Below, piece after piece: positions 1 to 12,000 of a stretch of DNA of 64,000 bases. This stretch comes from Rattus norvegicus (taxonomy: Eukaryota > Chordata > Mammalia > Rodentia > Muridae), in the NCBI RefSeq assembly GCF_036323735.1, contig NC_086026.1, positions 56,363,039-56,427,038 of the forward strand. The letters run 5' to 3'. A program made the translations under genes and the position numbers. Each line of letters starts with the position of its first letter. Position 1 is the first letter of the stretch. A model generated the notes under the pieces. It made no database searches. It was given only the letters and a program-made list of their open reading frames with translations, and had not been told where the DNA came from.

Positions 1-3000
1 CATGGTACTTTCTCCAAAATTGACCATATAATTGGTCAAAAAACGGGCCTCAACAGGTACAGAAAGATAGAAATAATCCCATGCGTGCTATCAGACCACC
101 ACGGCCTAAAACTGGTCTTCAATAACAATAAGGGAAGAATGCCCACATATACGTGGAAATTGAACAATGCTCTACTCAATGATAACCTGGTCAAGGAAGA
201 AATAAAGAAAGTTATTAAAAACTTTTTAGAATTTAATGAAAATGAAGGTACAACATACCCAAACTTATGGGACACAATGAGAGCTGTGCTAAGAGGAAAA
301 CTCATAGCGCTGAGTGCCTGCAGAAAGAAACAGGAAAGAGCATATGTCAGCAGCTTGACAGCACACCTAAAAGCTCTAGAACAAAAAGAAGCAAATACAC
401 CCAGGAGGAGTAGAAGGCAGGAAATAATCAAACTCAGAGCTGAAATCAACCAAGTAGAAACAAAAAGGACCATAGAAAGAATCAACAGAACCAAAAGTTG
501 GTTCTTTGAGAAAATCAACAAGATAGATAAACCCTTAGCCAGACTAACGAGAGGACACAGAGAGTGCGTCCAAATTAACAAAATCAGAAATGAAAAGGGA
601 GACATAACTACAGATTCAGAGGAAATTCAAAAAATCATCAGATCTTACTATAAAAACCTATATTCAACAAAACTTGAAAATCTTCAGGAAATGGACAATT
701 TCCTAGACAGATACCAGGTATCGAAGTTAAATCAGGAACAGATAAACCAGTTAAACAACCCCATAACTCCTAAGGAAATAGAAGCAGTCATTAAAGGTCT
801 CCCAACCAAAAAGAGCCCAGGTCCAGACGGGTTTAGTGCAGAATTCTATCAAACCTTCATAGAAGACCTTATACCAATATTATCCAAACTATTCCACAAA
901 ATTGAAACAGATGGAGCCCTACCGAATTCCTTCTATGAAGCCACAATTACTCTTATACCTAAACCACACAAAGACCCAACAAAGAAAGAGAACTTCAGAC
1001 CAATTTCCCTTATGAATATCGACGCAAAAATACTCAATAAAATTCTGGCAAACCGAATTCAAGAGCACATCAAAACAATCATCCACCATGATCAAGTAGG
1101 CTTCATCCCAGGCATGCAGGGATGGTTTAATATAAGGAAAACCATCAACGTGATCCATCATATAAACAAACTGAAAGAACAGAACCACATGATCATTTCA
1201 TTAGATGCTGAGAAAGCATTTGACAAAATTCAACACCCCTTCATGATAAAAGTCCTGGAAAGAATAGGTATTCAAGGCCCATACCTAAACATAGTAAAAG
1301 CCATATACAGCAAACCAGTTGCTAACATTAAACTAAATGGAGAGAAACTTGAAGCAATCCCACTAAAATCAGGGACTAGACAAGGCTGCCCACTCTCTCC
1401 CTACTTATTCAATATAGTTCTTGAAGTTCTAGCCAGAGCAATCAGACAACAAAAGGAGATCAAGGGGATACAGATCGGAAAAGAAGAGGTCAAAATATCA
1501 CTATTTGCAGACGACATGATAGTATATTTAAGTGATCCCAAAAGTTCCACCAGAGAACTACTAAAGCTGATAAACAACTTCAGCAAAGTGGCTGGGTATA
1601 AAATTAACTCAAATAAATCAGTTGCCTTCCTCTATACAAAAGAGAAACAAGCCGAGAAAGAAATTAGGGAAACGACACCCTTCATAATAGACCCAAATAA
1701 TATAAAGTACCTCGGTGTGACTTTAACCAAGCAAGTAAAAGATCTGTACAATAAGAACTTCAAGACACTGAGGAAAGAAATTGAAGAAGACCTCAGAAGA
1801 TGGAAAGATCTCCCATGCTCATGGATTGGCAGGATTAATATAGTAAAAATGGCCATTTTACCAAAAGCAATCTACAGATTCAATGCAATCCCCATCAAAA
1901 TACCAATCCAATTCTTCAAAGAGTTAGACAGAACAATTTGCAAATTCATCTGGAATAACAAAAAACCCAGGATAGCTAAAGCTATCCTCAACAATAAGAG
2001 GACTTCAGGGGGAATCACTATCCCTGAACTCAAGCAGTATTACAGAGCAATAGTGATAAAAACTGCATGGTATTGGTACAGAGACAGACAGATAGACCAA
2101 TGGAATAGAATTGAAGACCCAGAAATGAACCCACACACCTATGGTCACTTGATTTTTGACAAAGGAGCCAAAACCATCCAATGGAAAAAAGATAGCATTT
2201 TCAGCAAATGGTGCTGGTTCAACTGGAGGGCAACATGTAGAAGAATGCAGATCGATCCATGCTTATCACCCTGTACAAAGCTTAAGTCCAAGTGGATCAA
2301 GGACCTCCACATCAAACCAGACACACTCAAACTAATAGAAGAAAAACTAGGGCAGCATCTGGAACACATGGGCACTGGAAAAAATTTCCTGAACAAAACA
2401 CCAATGGCTTATGCTCTAAGATCAAGAATAGACAAATGGGATCTCATAAAACTGCAAAGCTTCTGTAAGGCAAAGGACACTGTGGTTAGGACAAAACGAC
2501 AACCAACAGATTGGGAAAAGATCTTTACCAATCCTATAACAGATAGAGGCCTTATATCCAAAATATACAAAGAACTCAAGAAGTTAGACCGCAGGGAAAC
2601 AAATAACCCTATTAAAAAATGGGGTTCAGAGCTGAACAAAGAATTCACAGCTGAGGAATGCCGAATGGCTGATAAACACCTAAAGAAATGTTCAACATCT
2701 TTAGTCATAAGGGAAATGCAAATCAAAACAACCCTGAGATTTCACCTCACACCAGTGAGAATGGCTAAGATCAAAAACTCAGGTGACAGCAGATGCTGGC
2801 GAGGATGTGGAGAAAGAGGAACACTCCTCCATTGTTGGTGGGATTGCAGACTGGTAAAACCATTCTGGAAATCAGTCTGGAGGCTCCTCAGAAAATTGGA
2901 CATTGAACTGCCTGAGGATCCAGCCATACCTCTCTTGGGCATATACCCAAAAGATGCCTCAACATATAAAAGAGACACGTGCTCCACTATGTTCATCGCA

Positions 3001-3231
3001 GCCTTATTTATAATAGCCAGAACCTGGAAAGAACCCAGATGCCCTTCAACAGAGGAATGGATACAGAAAATGTGGTACATCTACACAATGGAATATTACT
3101 CAGCTATCAAAAACAACGAGTTTATGAAATTCGTAGGCAAATGGTTGGAACTGGAAAATATCATCCTGAGTGAGCTAACCCACTCACAGAAAGACATACA
3201 TGGTATGCACTCATTGATAAGTGGCTATTAG
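1..3231 (+). CDS. LINE-1 ORF2 protein, N-terminally cut by window edge
   Basis: The frame is open from base 1 to a TAG at 3229-3231, giving 1,076 visible residues of a protein that is 1,275 residues in the complete copy at 51,429. ORF2p nicks target DNA and reverse-transcribes L1 RNA at the nick. Visible parts are the end of the endonuclease domain (SDHH motif at about base 91), the reverse transcriptase with NFRPISLMN, LDAEKAFDKIQ, GTRQGCPLSPYLFN and the catalytic FADD (about 1504-1515), and the C-terminal Cys motif RCWRGCGERG...HCWWDC (CX3CX7HX4C). The conserved SPGPDGF motif keeps its glycine, unlike the copy at 51.4 kb. There is no internal stop or frameshift. Whether the element is complete depends on sequence upstream of the window. 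It is transposon coding sequence, not a host gene. Confidence 0.93.
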   Translation, partial: HGTFSKIDHIIGQKTGLNRYRKIEIIPCVLSDHHGLKLVFNNNKGRMPTYTWKLNNALLNDNLVKEEIKKVIKNFLEFNENEGTTYPNLWDTMRAVLRGKLIALSACRKKQERAYVSSLTAHLKALEQKEANTPRRSRRQEIIKLRAEINQVETKRTIERINRTKSWFFEKINKIDKPLARLTRGHRECVQINKIRNEKGDITTDSEEIQKIIRSYYKNLYSTKLENLQEMDNFLDRYQVSKLNQEQINQLNNPITPKEIEAVIKGLPTKKSPGPDGFSAEFYQTFIEDLIPILSKLFHKIETDGALPNSFYEATITLIPKPHKDPTKKENFRPISLMNIDAKILNKILANRIQEHIKTIIHHDQVGFIPGMQGWFNIRKTINVIHHINKLKEQNHMIISLDAEKAFDKIQHPFMIKVLERIGIQGPYLNIVKAIYSKPVANIKLNGEKLEAIPLKSGTRQGCPLSPYLFNIVLEVLARAIRQQKEIKGIQIGKEEVKISLFADDMIVYLSDPKSSTRELLKLINNFSKVAGYKINSNKSVAFLYTKEKQAEKEIRETTPFIIDPNNIKYLGVTLTKQVKDLYNKNFKTLRKEIEEDLRRWKDLPCSWIGRINIVKMAILPKAIYRFNAIPIKIPIQFFKELDRTICKFIWNNKKPRIAKAILNNKRTSGGITIPELKQYYRAIVIKTAWYWYRDRQIDQWNRIEDPEMNPHTYGHLIFDKGAKTIQWKKDSIFSKWCWFNWRATCRRMQIDPCLSPCTKLKSKWIKDLHIKPDTLKLIEEKLGQHLEHMGTGKNFLNKTPMAYALRSRIDKWDLIKLQSFCKAKDTVVRTKRQPTDWEKIFTNPITDRGLISKIYKELKKLDRRETNNPIKKWGSELNKEFTAEECRMADKHLKKCSTSLVIREMQIKTTLRFHLTPVRMAKIKNSGDSRCWRGCGERGTLLHCWWDCRLVKPFWKSVWRLLRKLDIELPEDPAIPLLGIYPKDASTYKRDTCSTMFIAALFIIARTWKEPRCPSTEEWIQKMWYIYTMEYYSAIKNNEFMKFVGKWLELENIILSELTHSQKDIHGMHSLISGY

Positions 3232-3807
3232 CCCAAATGCTTGAATTACCCTAGATCCCTAGAACAAAGGAAACTCAAGATGGATGATCAAAATGTGAAT
3301 GCTTCACTCCTTCTTTAAAGGAGGAAAAAGAATACCCTTGGCAGGGAAGGGAGAGGCAAAGATTAAAACAGAGACTGAAGGAACACCCATTCAGAGCCTG
3401 CCCCACAGGTGGCCCATACATATACAGCCACCCAATTAGACAAGATGGATGAAGCAAAGAAGTGCAGACCGACAGGAGCCGGATGTAGATTGCTCCTGAG
3501 AGACACAGCCAGAATACAGCAAATACAGAGGCGAATGCCAGCAGCAAACCACTGAACTGAGAATAGGTCCCCCGTTGAAGGAATCAGAGAAAGAACTGGA
3601 AGAGCTTGAAGGTGCTCGAGACCCCAAAAGTACAACAATGTCAAGCAACCAGAGCTTCCAGGGACTAAGCCACTACCTAAAGACTATACATGGACTGACC
3701 CTGGACTCTGACCTCATAGGTAGCAATGAATATCCTAGTAAGAGCACCAGTGGAAGGGGAAGCCCTGGGTCCTGCTAAGACTGAACCCCCAGTGAACTAG
3801 ACTATGC

Positions 3808-3873
3808 GGGGAGGGCGGCAATGGGGGGAGGTTTGGGAGGGGAACACCCACAAGGAAGGGGAGGGGGGAGGGT
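3808..3873 (+). repeat. L1 3' UTR G-rich polypurine tract (copy 1)
   Basis: A run of G-rich blocks (GGGGAGGG, GGGGGGAGG, GGGGAGGGGGGAGGG) lies between the ORF2 stop and the A-tail. This position is typical of rodent L1 3' UTRs, which carry a G-rich, quadruplex-prone tract. It is the plainest of the three copies in this window. Confidence 0.85.
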
Positions 3874-3989
3874 GATGTCTGTCCGGAAACCGGGAAAGGG
3901 AATAACACTTGAAATGTATATAAGAAATACTCAAGATAATAAAAAAAAAAATAAAAAAAAAAATAAAATAAAAAAAAAAAAACGAAAAA

Positions 3990-4190
3990 CAGTGGAAGAC
4001 AGGTAAACATTAGTATTTGTTTCTATATGCGTCCCGACCGTGGATGTAATGAGACATCAGACTGTCTCTGCCATGCTGTCTTTGGTTTTATGAACCGAAT
4101 GCCAATGAACTATGAGTCAAAATAAAACTTCCTTTTCTTTGGTTGCTTTTTGTCAGATATTTGGTCATAGCATTAGGAAAAGTAATTAAT
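3990..4190 (+). mobile_element. URR1-like rodent repeat, 3' half
   Basis: The tract has the 3' pattern of a widespread rodent repeat: a GACTGT box, then AATAAA (CAAAATAAAACTTCC), then a GTTGCTTTTTGTCAGATATTTGGTCATAGCA-type end. The same pattern recurs near 6.0, 21.1 and 56.4 kb. The family name (URR1, a non-autonomous hAT-like element) is from memory and tentative. The 5' half is missing, perhaps displaced upstream by the adjacent L1. Confidence 0.6.
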
Positions 4191-5660
4191 TCAGAAAGTC
4201 TCCATCAGTAGTAGAGTCCTTGCTGCCACTGTCTGACCTCACAGTTCGTAGGCATTTGGAACTCATTCAGGGGAGGCGTTGGCAGGCCTGCAGGCTAGAG
4301 AAGCCTAGGATAAGACCATCAAAGTTTGATGGGCTTTCTGATGGAAGAGCAGAACGCCAAGAGAAATGTAGAGAGTAGAGGTCTGCATTCAGAACACTTC
4401 AAAAGAAAGCAAGGATTCCAGAGGGAACTGGATTGTGAGTCATTCTGTGTTATATTTTGACTCTACTCTGTCCATGTCCTAAACACTGTGTGAATTCAAA
4501 GGTAGTGAGTGGAGAAAACTCCAAGACATCATAACATCGAACCTTTGGCAGGGCTATTACTCCCTGCATTTACTGAGCTTTATAATAATTTAAATCAGGA
4601 AGATAGGACAGATGTGCAAGTTGTCCTGAAAGAGTTTGAGCACGTTTGAAGTTGTAGACAAGAAGGGTACAGAGAAGCCTTGCATTTTACATTGGGGAAG
4701 TATGGAAGGTACCTGGAGGGCTACTTCCCCCTGCCAAGGACCCCAACTTCTAAAATCCCAACTCATTTGAAAAGTTAAAGACTAAACTGAGCACCACTGA
4801 AAGGGTTTCCCCCATGGACACCACTGGCCAGGGAAGTGTTTTCGAGGTTCAGCCAACAGCACACACAACAGCCAGTACAGCTGTGGTAGAGGAGGACAGG
4901 AGCGCATCTTAGTTCATGGCAGACTTTGACAAGAGTCATCCGCAAAAGTGTTGGTTTTGTAGGCATACAAAATACAAGGATTATGGGGACCATGGAGGTG
5001 TATACTAAGGTTCCAGAGAGCCACTGTTACTGGACAATGGGTGACATGTTTGGTTTCCCTGAATGAGTCCCCAAAGGAAAATTGTGTGAAGCTGTTTTGA
5101 AGGTGAGTCTTAGGTTTCAGTAGAGATCTTGGGATTTTGAAAATGACAAAGCCATGAAAAATCCACCATGGAAAGTTTTAACACGGATTGGAACTTGCCC
5201 AAGAGAAAGTATACATCACTACACATGGAAGAACTGGAGAGGGAGGGGGGCTGGCTAAAGCTGCTGAAGTGTGGATGATGTCACCACTAACCTGAGATGT
5301 TGGATATAGAGCTACAAGGACTGGTGTGTTCCCTGCTGGCTCTCAGTCCTACCTTGTTCTGCCTTTTCCTTGCAATCTACCATGCCATCCCTTTTGAAGA
5401 AGAAAAAATATTCTCGGTGCCACTGCACATTAGAACTATGTAACTTGTAGTTTGACTTCCACAGGAGCTAAAGCTTAAGAGATCGTGTTGAGTCTCAGAA
5501 GAGACTTGACATTTTTGGACCTTTTGAGGACTCTTAAGACATTGAAGATCTTTGGAGATGGACAGAGTGCACTTTGCATTGTGAAACAAACCTGAGATTT
5601 CAGGGGCAGTGGAGGAAATGGCGCCATTAAAAATGAGGCAGTCTGAGGTCTAGTTGAACT
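4191..5660. other. Unassigned non-coding stretch
   Basis: There is no convincing reading frame, splice-bounded exon or RNA gene. The part from about 5,280 to 5,640 has the feel of an old rodent interspersed repeat (short TTTGGAC, GAGGACTCTTAAGACATTGAAG phrases), but I cannot name it. Confidence 0.4.
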
Positions 5661-5662
5661 GA

Positions 5663-6025
5663 GGGTGCATATGTGATAGTTGGTCTTCACTGTAAACTTA
5701 GTTGGATTTAGAACAGAAGAAGCACACCTACATGATCCTCTCTGAAAGTGTTTTAGGACAGGTTTGACTGAGGGGAGGGAAGAAGATATATCCCGAATGT
5801 GATCAGTACCATCTGATGGGCTGGGGTATGAGCTGAAGAAGAGAAAAACGGAGAAAGTCAGATGATTTGTACCACTCATGTCTATTTCCCTCCAAACTGC
5901 AGATGCAATGCCTCCCTTGACAATGATGGACTGTCTTCCTCTCAACTGTGCACCAAAAATAAAGCTGTCTTCCTTGAGTTGCTTTCTGCAGGTATGTGGT
6001 CACAGTGATGAGAACATAATCGATG
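5663..6025 (+). mobile_element. URR1-like rodent repeat, near full length
   Basis: It starts with the family's GTGATAGTTGGTCTTCACTGTAAACTT pattern (a diverged form of 'tgtcaacttga') and ends with AAAATAAAGCTGTCTTCC, GAGTTGCTTTCTGCAGG, and a TCACAGTGATGAGAACATAA tail. The order and length agree with the copies at 20.7 and 49.1/56.4 kb. It is diverged and has no coding capacity. The family name is tentative. Confidence 0.6.
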
Positions 6026-8020
6026 CAGCTTATCAAAATGTATTCCACGATATGAGTAATGTAACATCCAAACACCATGATTTTTAAACAACTATTCTCA
6101 AAGAGTATCTCCTGAAGACGTCACAGCTGCCATCCCGCCCCTTGAAACATCACTTACGCAAGCTTTTGCTTTTGACCTAACAAAAGCATAGTCCCCAATC
6201 CTGAAACTGTCTTTTACAGAAAGTGTTGATTAGCACAGTACACCTGGACTATCTCCATTCCCACCCCTGTTTCCCATAACATAGGAGTGATGCTCCAGCC
6301 TGGTAGCTGTTGGGAACAGAACTGACTCTAGGAAGCCCAGCCTCACCCTCTTGCTTCTTGTTTGTGGGTAAGATTGTCTGCAGGAGCCAGGGCTTTCTCC
6401 ATGACATCAGACTTCAGATAAGTTTCAGAGGAAGCCGAGCCCCTCAATCAAAAAGAAAAGCTGGTGTGATCTTCCAAGACTCAGAAGCAAGTCTCTGCAA
6501 TTTCAGCTCAGAAACTAAGCCACATCACAATTTACAGCATGTTCTGAAACTAATGCATCGATTAAAGACATAGCATCAGCCTCTGTCTTCTCTGTTGGAA
6601 GAGAAGGAGATAAAGAAAGGAGGAGAAAGGAAATGTCTGAGAGGGAAGGGAGGATAGAAGGGAATCAGGGCTGTATGGATTCTTGTCTCCATCTGCTGTC
6701 CACAACCCACAGCTCAGCTGAGACCCATTAACCAGCAGTCCTGCCAGTCACAGTTGTTAGTGGTTATGTTTCTTCTGGTACCACATCTTCCCCACGACTT
6801 GAAATATATGTCGTAACTAAATCTACTGGGATGAATGGTCTGATGTCCAACCATCTCCTCTATCCTATCTGGTACTTAGTGAAAATGCCCCCACTAAGTC
6901 TAATGTAAGAGCACCATGCTTCAGAAAAAGATCCAGTACATGGAATCACTAGGTTTCAGGCCAATTCCAGATAGAAAGAGGACAGAGCCCTGCTCAGCAC
7001 TGGGGATGGAGCACTTATAGATCATCACAAAATGCTTCTGTAAACTGAATTCCATGAAATGAAAACATGATGTTCTCCAAGCGCCCCCTGCATCCTTAGC
7101 CCCTCCCATATCACATCCATGGCAGAGCCCTGTTGTGCCTATCTTTCCCATGGCATGGATTCAACTCCCAGCTCCATTTTTTCTACCAACTATGATTTTG
7201 GTAACAGAACAATACTTCCCCATCACCTCAGTTTCCTCCTACGTAACAGGGGAAGTTACAACCACGTACTGGTGTTTTAATGATTTCATATCCAGCTTTT
7301 GTTGGCTTTCACTTTCTTAGAAATTAATTTATTTTATTGTCACAATTTTTCTATTTATTGTGCTTTAAAAAAAAACCTATGTTGGCCAACATAGTTTTAA
7401 CTTCTAAGAGTTTTTTTTTCTTGTTTCTTCATTGTTCTTTTCGAAGAAGATATACCATGTTATTCCTTTGTCATGAATGAGTGCACAGCCCCATTCATTC
7501 CTCCAGAACCTTTTCAACGGTTTCTCTCCTCTGTCATTTTTTCTCCTCTGAGTTTTCCTGTTAGTTTGCACACTGATTTTGTGCTTTTATGAGATGTTCA
7601 GTGAACCTCTAGAACGAAGTGCTAAGATATACCTGGCAGCTTCATGTGGAGTCTTATCAGCTGATGGCCACCACGACCGGCATGAGGGATGCTCAGCTGT
7701 GGGCGTCCCTGCCTGTCAGCACATAGACCTAGACTCTCTGATTCTCTTTTCTAGAAGCAACCCTATGACCTCCTGCTTAGGGATAGAAGCCTGGCTGGTA
7801 GGTTGATGAACCAATGAGAAGAGTCAGAATGAAGAAGTCTTTTTCCTAATGGATATCTTCACCTTCACCACTGCCCAAGTCTGATCTCCCAGAATATAGG
7901 CCTTACCTCACTTAAAGTCTCCAGAGAAACAAAGCTTCCTCCCAGGTTAGGAAAGGTTTAGCCATTTGATGATTCAAAGTGGAAAAGAAGATTTAGCTCA
8001 ATAGACTTCCTACTGGTCTC
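6026..8020. other. Unassigned non-coding stretch
   Basis: I see only short chance reading frames and a purine-rich patch at about 6,595-6,665. Nothing here supports a gene or a repeat I can name. Confidence 0.4.
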
Positions 8021-8024
8021 TGTA

Positions 8025-8160
8025 TTTTATAGCCTCGTTTTACAGCTCTGGCTGTCTTGGAATTTGATATGAAAGCCAGGCTGGCCTCAAACTTAAAGAT
8101 CCTAATGCCTCTGTCTCTCCAGTGCTGAGATCAAAGGTGTGTACCACCAAGCCTAACTAA
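8025..8160 (-). mobile_element. B1 SINE (minus strand)
   Basis: Read on the plus strand it shows the reverse B1 pattern: CCAGGCTGGCCTCAAACTT, GATCCTAATGCCTCTGTCTC, CAGTGCTGAGATCAAAGGTG and a CCACCA end. B1 elements derive from 7SL RNA and are copied by L1 machinery. The copy is diverged. Confidence 0.8.
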
Positions 8161-8164
8161 ATAA

Positions 8165-9033
8165 TCAGTCACCGAAGATCCTAGTACTCTCAGTTCCTGA
8201 AGGGTCTGCCCACTCTCCTACAGTACTCACAGTTTCTACCATTTTTAGTCTATTGCATCATCAGCACTTTGAATTTCTTTCCATCCTCCAAGGGACTCTT
8301 GAGAATTACCATTCTTTATTGTCTATAATTCCACTCCCTGTTACCTCACAGATTTACCCCTTAGTGGCTACTGAAGTGTGGTGGGAAGGGGCTCAGAAGG
8401 CAGCAGATAGGCTGCCCCTATCTAGACTAATGTGATTAGTACTGTCTTAAAGTCCGCCATGATACTGGTACATCACAGGCACTAGATAAATCTTAGTCTC
8501 ATTTTGCCTTCACACCTTTGTTTATCCTGCCAAGTTGTGTTGCTCTCTGTATCTGTGGTTACCCGTGGGTTATTTGAAAGATGAAGTATACGTCCCTGAG
8601 ACCCAAAGTACCCCTTATGAGTTTAGAGTTCCCACTGAAAAATTCACCTCAGACAATGTTGCCCAAATGCAAATAGAATGAAGTCTAGAAAATTAAGTGC
8701 TTGACCTGAGTCTAACCTCTCTGCGTTAAGATATTTTCCCCCCTTTTGCAGTGATCCCACTGAGAAAAGATGTTTGGGTACTGGACTTAAACACCTCAAG
8801 TCACCTCTTGGAAAGGCTAACCCAGATTTCTCTTTGGTCGACAAAAATTCTGAAAGGCCTCAGGAGCTGATAGTGCTGGGATCTTCAGTGGCTGAATAGT
8901 TAGTTAGGCTTAGTGGTCCACATCTTTAATTTGATGATACTGTTTATTAATCTCTTGAGTTTTATTTTCCATGACCTCCATTAGAAATAAGGCTAGAGAA
9001 TGTTTCTGTCTGATGGGTTCCTGATGTGACAAC
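8165..9033. other. Unassigned non-coding stretch
   Basis: No gene or named repeat seen. Its right edge is the start of the locally duplicated 599-bp segment. Confidence 0.4.
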
Positions 9034-9631
9034 CTTCTAAGCAATATCTGGTAATTAGAAGAGAGTGCATGTGTAATGACTGAATGACTCAGCAAATGAT
9101 TAAAATCAGAAATAGAAAGACAACTCATGCTCATGGTGCATGAACCTAAGTGGCAAAATGAGGGTTCTGGACTGTGCTTTATATCAAACCAGAAGGTCCC
9201 AGAATCACTTTGGATAAAAGTGGTATCATTTGGTTGAAGAGTGGGATTATTGGGTTGAAGTGGGGTCATTAGGATGAAGGGTGGGCTCACTGGGATGAAG
9301 GTTAGGTCACTGGGATGAAGGCTAGGTCATTAGATTGAAGGGAGGGATCACTGGGAGAAAAGTGAGATTCCTATGGTTAAGGATGGGTCATTGGAGTGAA
9401 GGGTGGGGTCATTTGGATGAAGGGTGGGTTATTAGGATGAAGGGTGGGATCACTGGGATAAAGGGTGAGTCATTGGGCTGAAGGGTGAGGTCATTAGGAT
9501 TAAGGGTTGGTCATTGGGTGAAGGGTGGGGCCATTGGCATGAAAGGTGGGATTACTGGGATGAAGGGTGAGATCATTGGATGGGAGTAGGATCATTGGGA
9601 TGAAGGGTGGGGTCACCGGCATAAAGGGTGG
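9034..9631 (+). repeat. Local segmental duplication, copy A (with minisatellite)
   Basis: This 598-bp segment recurs in direct orientation at 12,344-12,942 with about seven differences (near 99% identity) and sharp edges: identity starts at CTTCTAAGCAATATCTGG and ends after GGCATAAAGGGTGG. The first ~190 bp are unique-looking; the rest (from about 9,222) is a minisatellite of roughly 20 units of about 20 bp built on GGGATGAAGGGTGGGGTCAT. No A-tail or target-site duplication marks it as a retrotransposon, so tandem-type duplication or conversion is more likely. Confidence 0.9.
9222..9631. repeat. ~20-bp minisatellite (copy A)
   Basis: Degenerate units of about 18-21 bp follow the pattern GGATGAAGGGTGGGRTCATT, about 20 in a row. 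Units differ from each other far more than copy A differs from copy B, so the array was already diverged before the whole block was duplicated. Confidence 0.88.
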
Positions 9632-9639
9632 GATCAGGA

Positions 9640-10493
9640 GGATTGTCTTTCAGGAGAAGTAGCACAGCAGGTCTGACTGTGATAGGAACTGAGTGAGAGA
9701 TGCTAAGAGTGTACTATGGGAACAAACCTTACTAAGAGATGGCCAGTAAAGTGTCCCAGTCTGCTTGGTAAGTTCAGTAAGCAAGACCCCCTCTCCCAAG
9801 TGGCCCAGACTCCCTACTCCTAGTACCCTGATTTGTGCTTGCACTCCCGGGAGCTGGAACTGGAGTTAGCGGCTTCCTCCACTAGACGTTTCCTTCCCTG
9901 GCTGCTGCCTCCTCTTGCTCTCTGTTCAAAAGGATATACAGCCACCAGGTTCGTAGTTTCTTTCTTCCTTGGTTGTTTCTAAACTTTCCATTTTTGAGTA
10001 GTAGCCATGAAAATTGCTTCTCGCTTCCTAAGGGAAATGAAGAGCCAACAGTTGAGTTAAGGCAAGCAGAGGGGAGCCGCTGTGCAGATTTCCCCATCAT
10101 TAATAAGTTTTCCTGACAGCAGAAGGAAGTCTTTCCAGTCAATTCTTTGTAGTCAATTCTTGATCGCTGTCCTCCCGTTGTTAATATTGTTGTTAAACTC
10201 CTGATGCCTCACTGAGTGGAAAGCTAATTATAATAATTAACAGAGAACTCCTGAACTTGTCAAACTGGTAATTATAAACCACAGGGACTTTTATCATTAA
10301 TAGATGCCATGGAAAGTGAAGGCACAGGGGTGCTGGCAGGGACAGGCGTACAGGAGACGTTCCGGTTCAGAGCCAAATCCAAGTATCACCAGGACACGAG
10401 AACATGGCTTCCTATGGCTCTGTGCCCAACACTGCTGCCTCTGCCTTCCAGAAAACTAGCCCTGAGCTTCCTGACACACATGCCTTCTCCCTG

Positions 10494-10495
<2 letters not shown>
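9640..10495. other. Unassigned non-coding stretch
   Basis: No gene or named repeat seen. An AT-rich patch (TAATTATAATAATTAACAG) lies near 10,225. Confidence 0.4.

Positions 10496-10541
<46 letters not shown>
10496..10541. repeat. (CA)n microsatellite
   Basis: An uninterrupted run of CA dinucleotides, about 23 units. Perfect dinucleotide runs of this length are usually length-polymorphic in rodents. Confidence 0.95.
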
Positions 10542-10543
<2 letters not shown>

Positions 10544-10544
10544 T

Positions 10545-11280
10545 TTCACTTTACTTACAAAGAATCTGTAAGTAAATTATTACAAATTATTAGTTCAACA
10601 ATATTTCATTAAACACCCACTAAATACTAGAACTTACTTTAGAAACCAGGGATCAGATTATGAATCTAACATACCCTGTCTGTGTGGAAGGTTTGAGGTG
10701 GCAATCTGATTAAGTTTGTTTTTATGTTCTGCTTATGTTTTGCTGATCATATCCAAGAAACATACCCAAACCAATGTCGTGGGATCTCCACTGTCTCCTA
10801 ATAGTTTTAGACTTTTGGGTCTTGTGTTTGTCTATGATTCATGTTGAGGATTGTAGTAGAAAGTAATGGTTTGTTTTCCCTTCTCTGTATATGGAAGGTG
10901 TTGAGCCCAGGAGTACAGGATAGAAAGATGGCTACCACAGAGGTGAGGGTGAGTGGAAAACAGATATTGGTCACCAGATATAGAGTTACAGTTAGACATG
11001 GATAACTCTGTTATTCAACTAGAGAGCTAAGAGACTCCAGTTAACAATACACTGTATTTTTACATAGCTAAATGAAGAGATTTCAAGAATTACCATAACT
11101 ACTGGAAGTGTCAAGTGTACTAATTACTGTGATTTGATCATGCCACAATTTGTACATGTATCAAACATCACACTGTGTATCCATATAAATTTATATATCC
11201 ACAAATATATAATTATTATATGTCAACTAAAATGTAACTTTTTTTAAAAAAAGTACAGAATCAGTCTTCAAAGAGAATAT
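10545..11280. other. Unassigned AT-rich non-coding stretch
   Basis: No gene seen. AT-rich phrases around 11,090-11,240 could be an old repeat, but I cannot assign one. Confidence 0.35.
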
Positions 11281-11430
11281 AGGGTCAGCAAGATGGCTAA
11301 GTGGGGAAAGGTGCTTGCCACAAAGCCTGAAAGATCTGAGTTCAATCCTAAGGACCCACATGATTAAAGGTGAGAACTGACTCCCAAACCACTGACCACC
11401 CTACCCATATTCACACATAAACACACAAAC
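11281..11430 (+). mobile_element. B2/B3-class tRNA-derived SINE
   Basis: It opens with AGGGTCAGCAAGATGGCTAAG and contains GAGTTCAATCCTAAGGACCC and GGTGAGAACTGACTCCCA, the A-box, B-box and body pattern of this SINE class, then a CA-rich ending. RNA polymerase III promoter boxes are recognisable but degenerate. Confidence 0.7.
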
Positions 11431-11632
11431 AAACAAGTGAAATGCAATACATTTTGAAGGATATTGTAAACTACTAAATAAATGGACAACTTTTAAAAGA
11501 GTCCTTTATAGTACAATAGAATGTCATGCCTGTTACAGAATCATAGGGGCACAGGAGGACAGAGTGAAGCTGCTAGAATGAAGAATGACCTTGGCATCAA
11601 AGGGCTCAGAACCATGGGCTACAATCATGGCT

Positions 11633-11875
<243 letters not shown>

Positions 11876-12000
11876 TCCCTCTCCCTGAATGAATAATTAG
11901 TGATTAGATATTTTTTCAAAGTTACAAAATTGGAACCCGAGGCGTACTTCTTAAGTGATGGTATTTTATAGCCCTTAAAGACTTTTAAGAACTGAGTGAG

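Larger units (their letters stand above)
1..3982 (+). mobile_element. Young rat LINE-1 (copy 1), 5' part beyond window
   Basis: This is a non-LTR retrotransposon that begins outside the window; base 1 falls at about codon 200 of ORF2, inside the endonuclease domain. It carries the rest of ORF2, a 3' UTR of about 0.7 kb with a G-rich polypurine tract (3808-3873), and an interrupted A-rich tail (about 3939-3982). It is nearly identical at base level to the other two young L1 copies in the window, so insertion was recent on the scale of the rodent lineage. The sequence just after the tail (from about 4,010) matches the 3' half of a URR1-like repeat, so this L1 may have inserted into one. The target-site duplication cannot be checked because the 5' end is not visible. 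Confidence 0.95.

Noticed and set aside
5475..5945. 156-codon minus-strand frame
   Set aside because: It runs through a URR1-like repeat, with no domain, signal or splice context.
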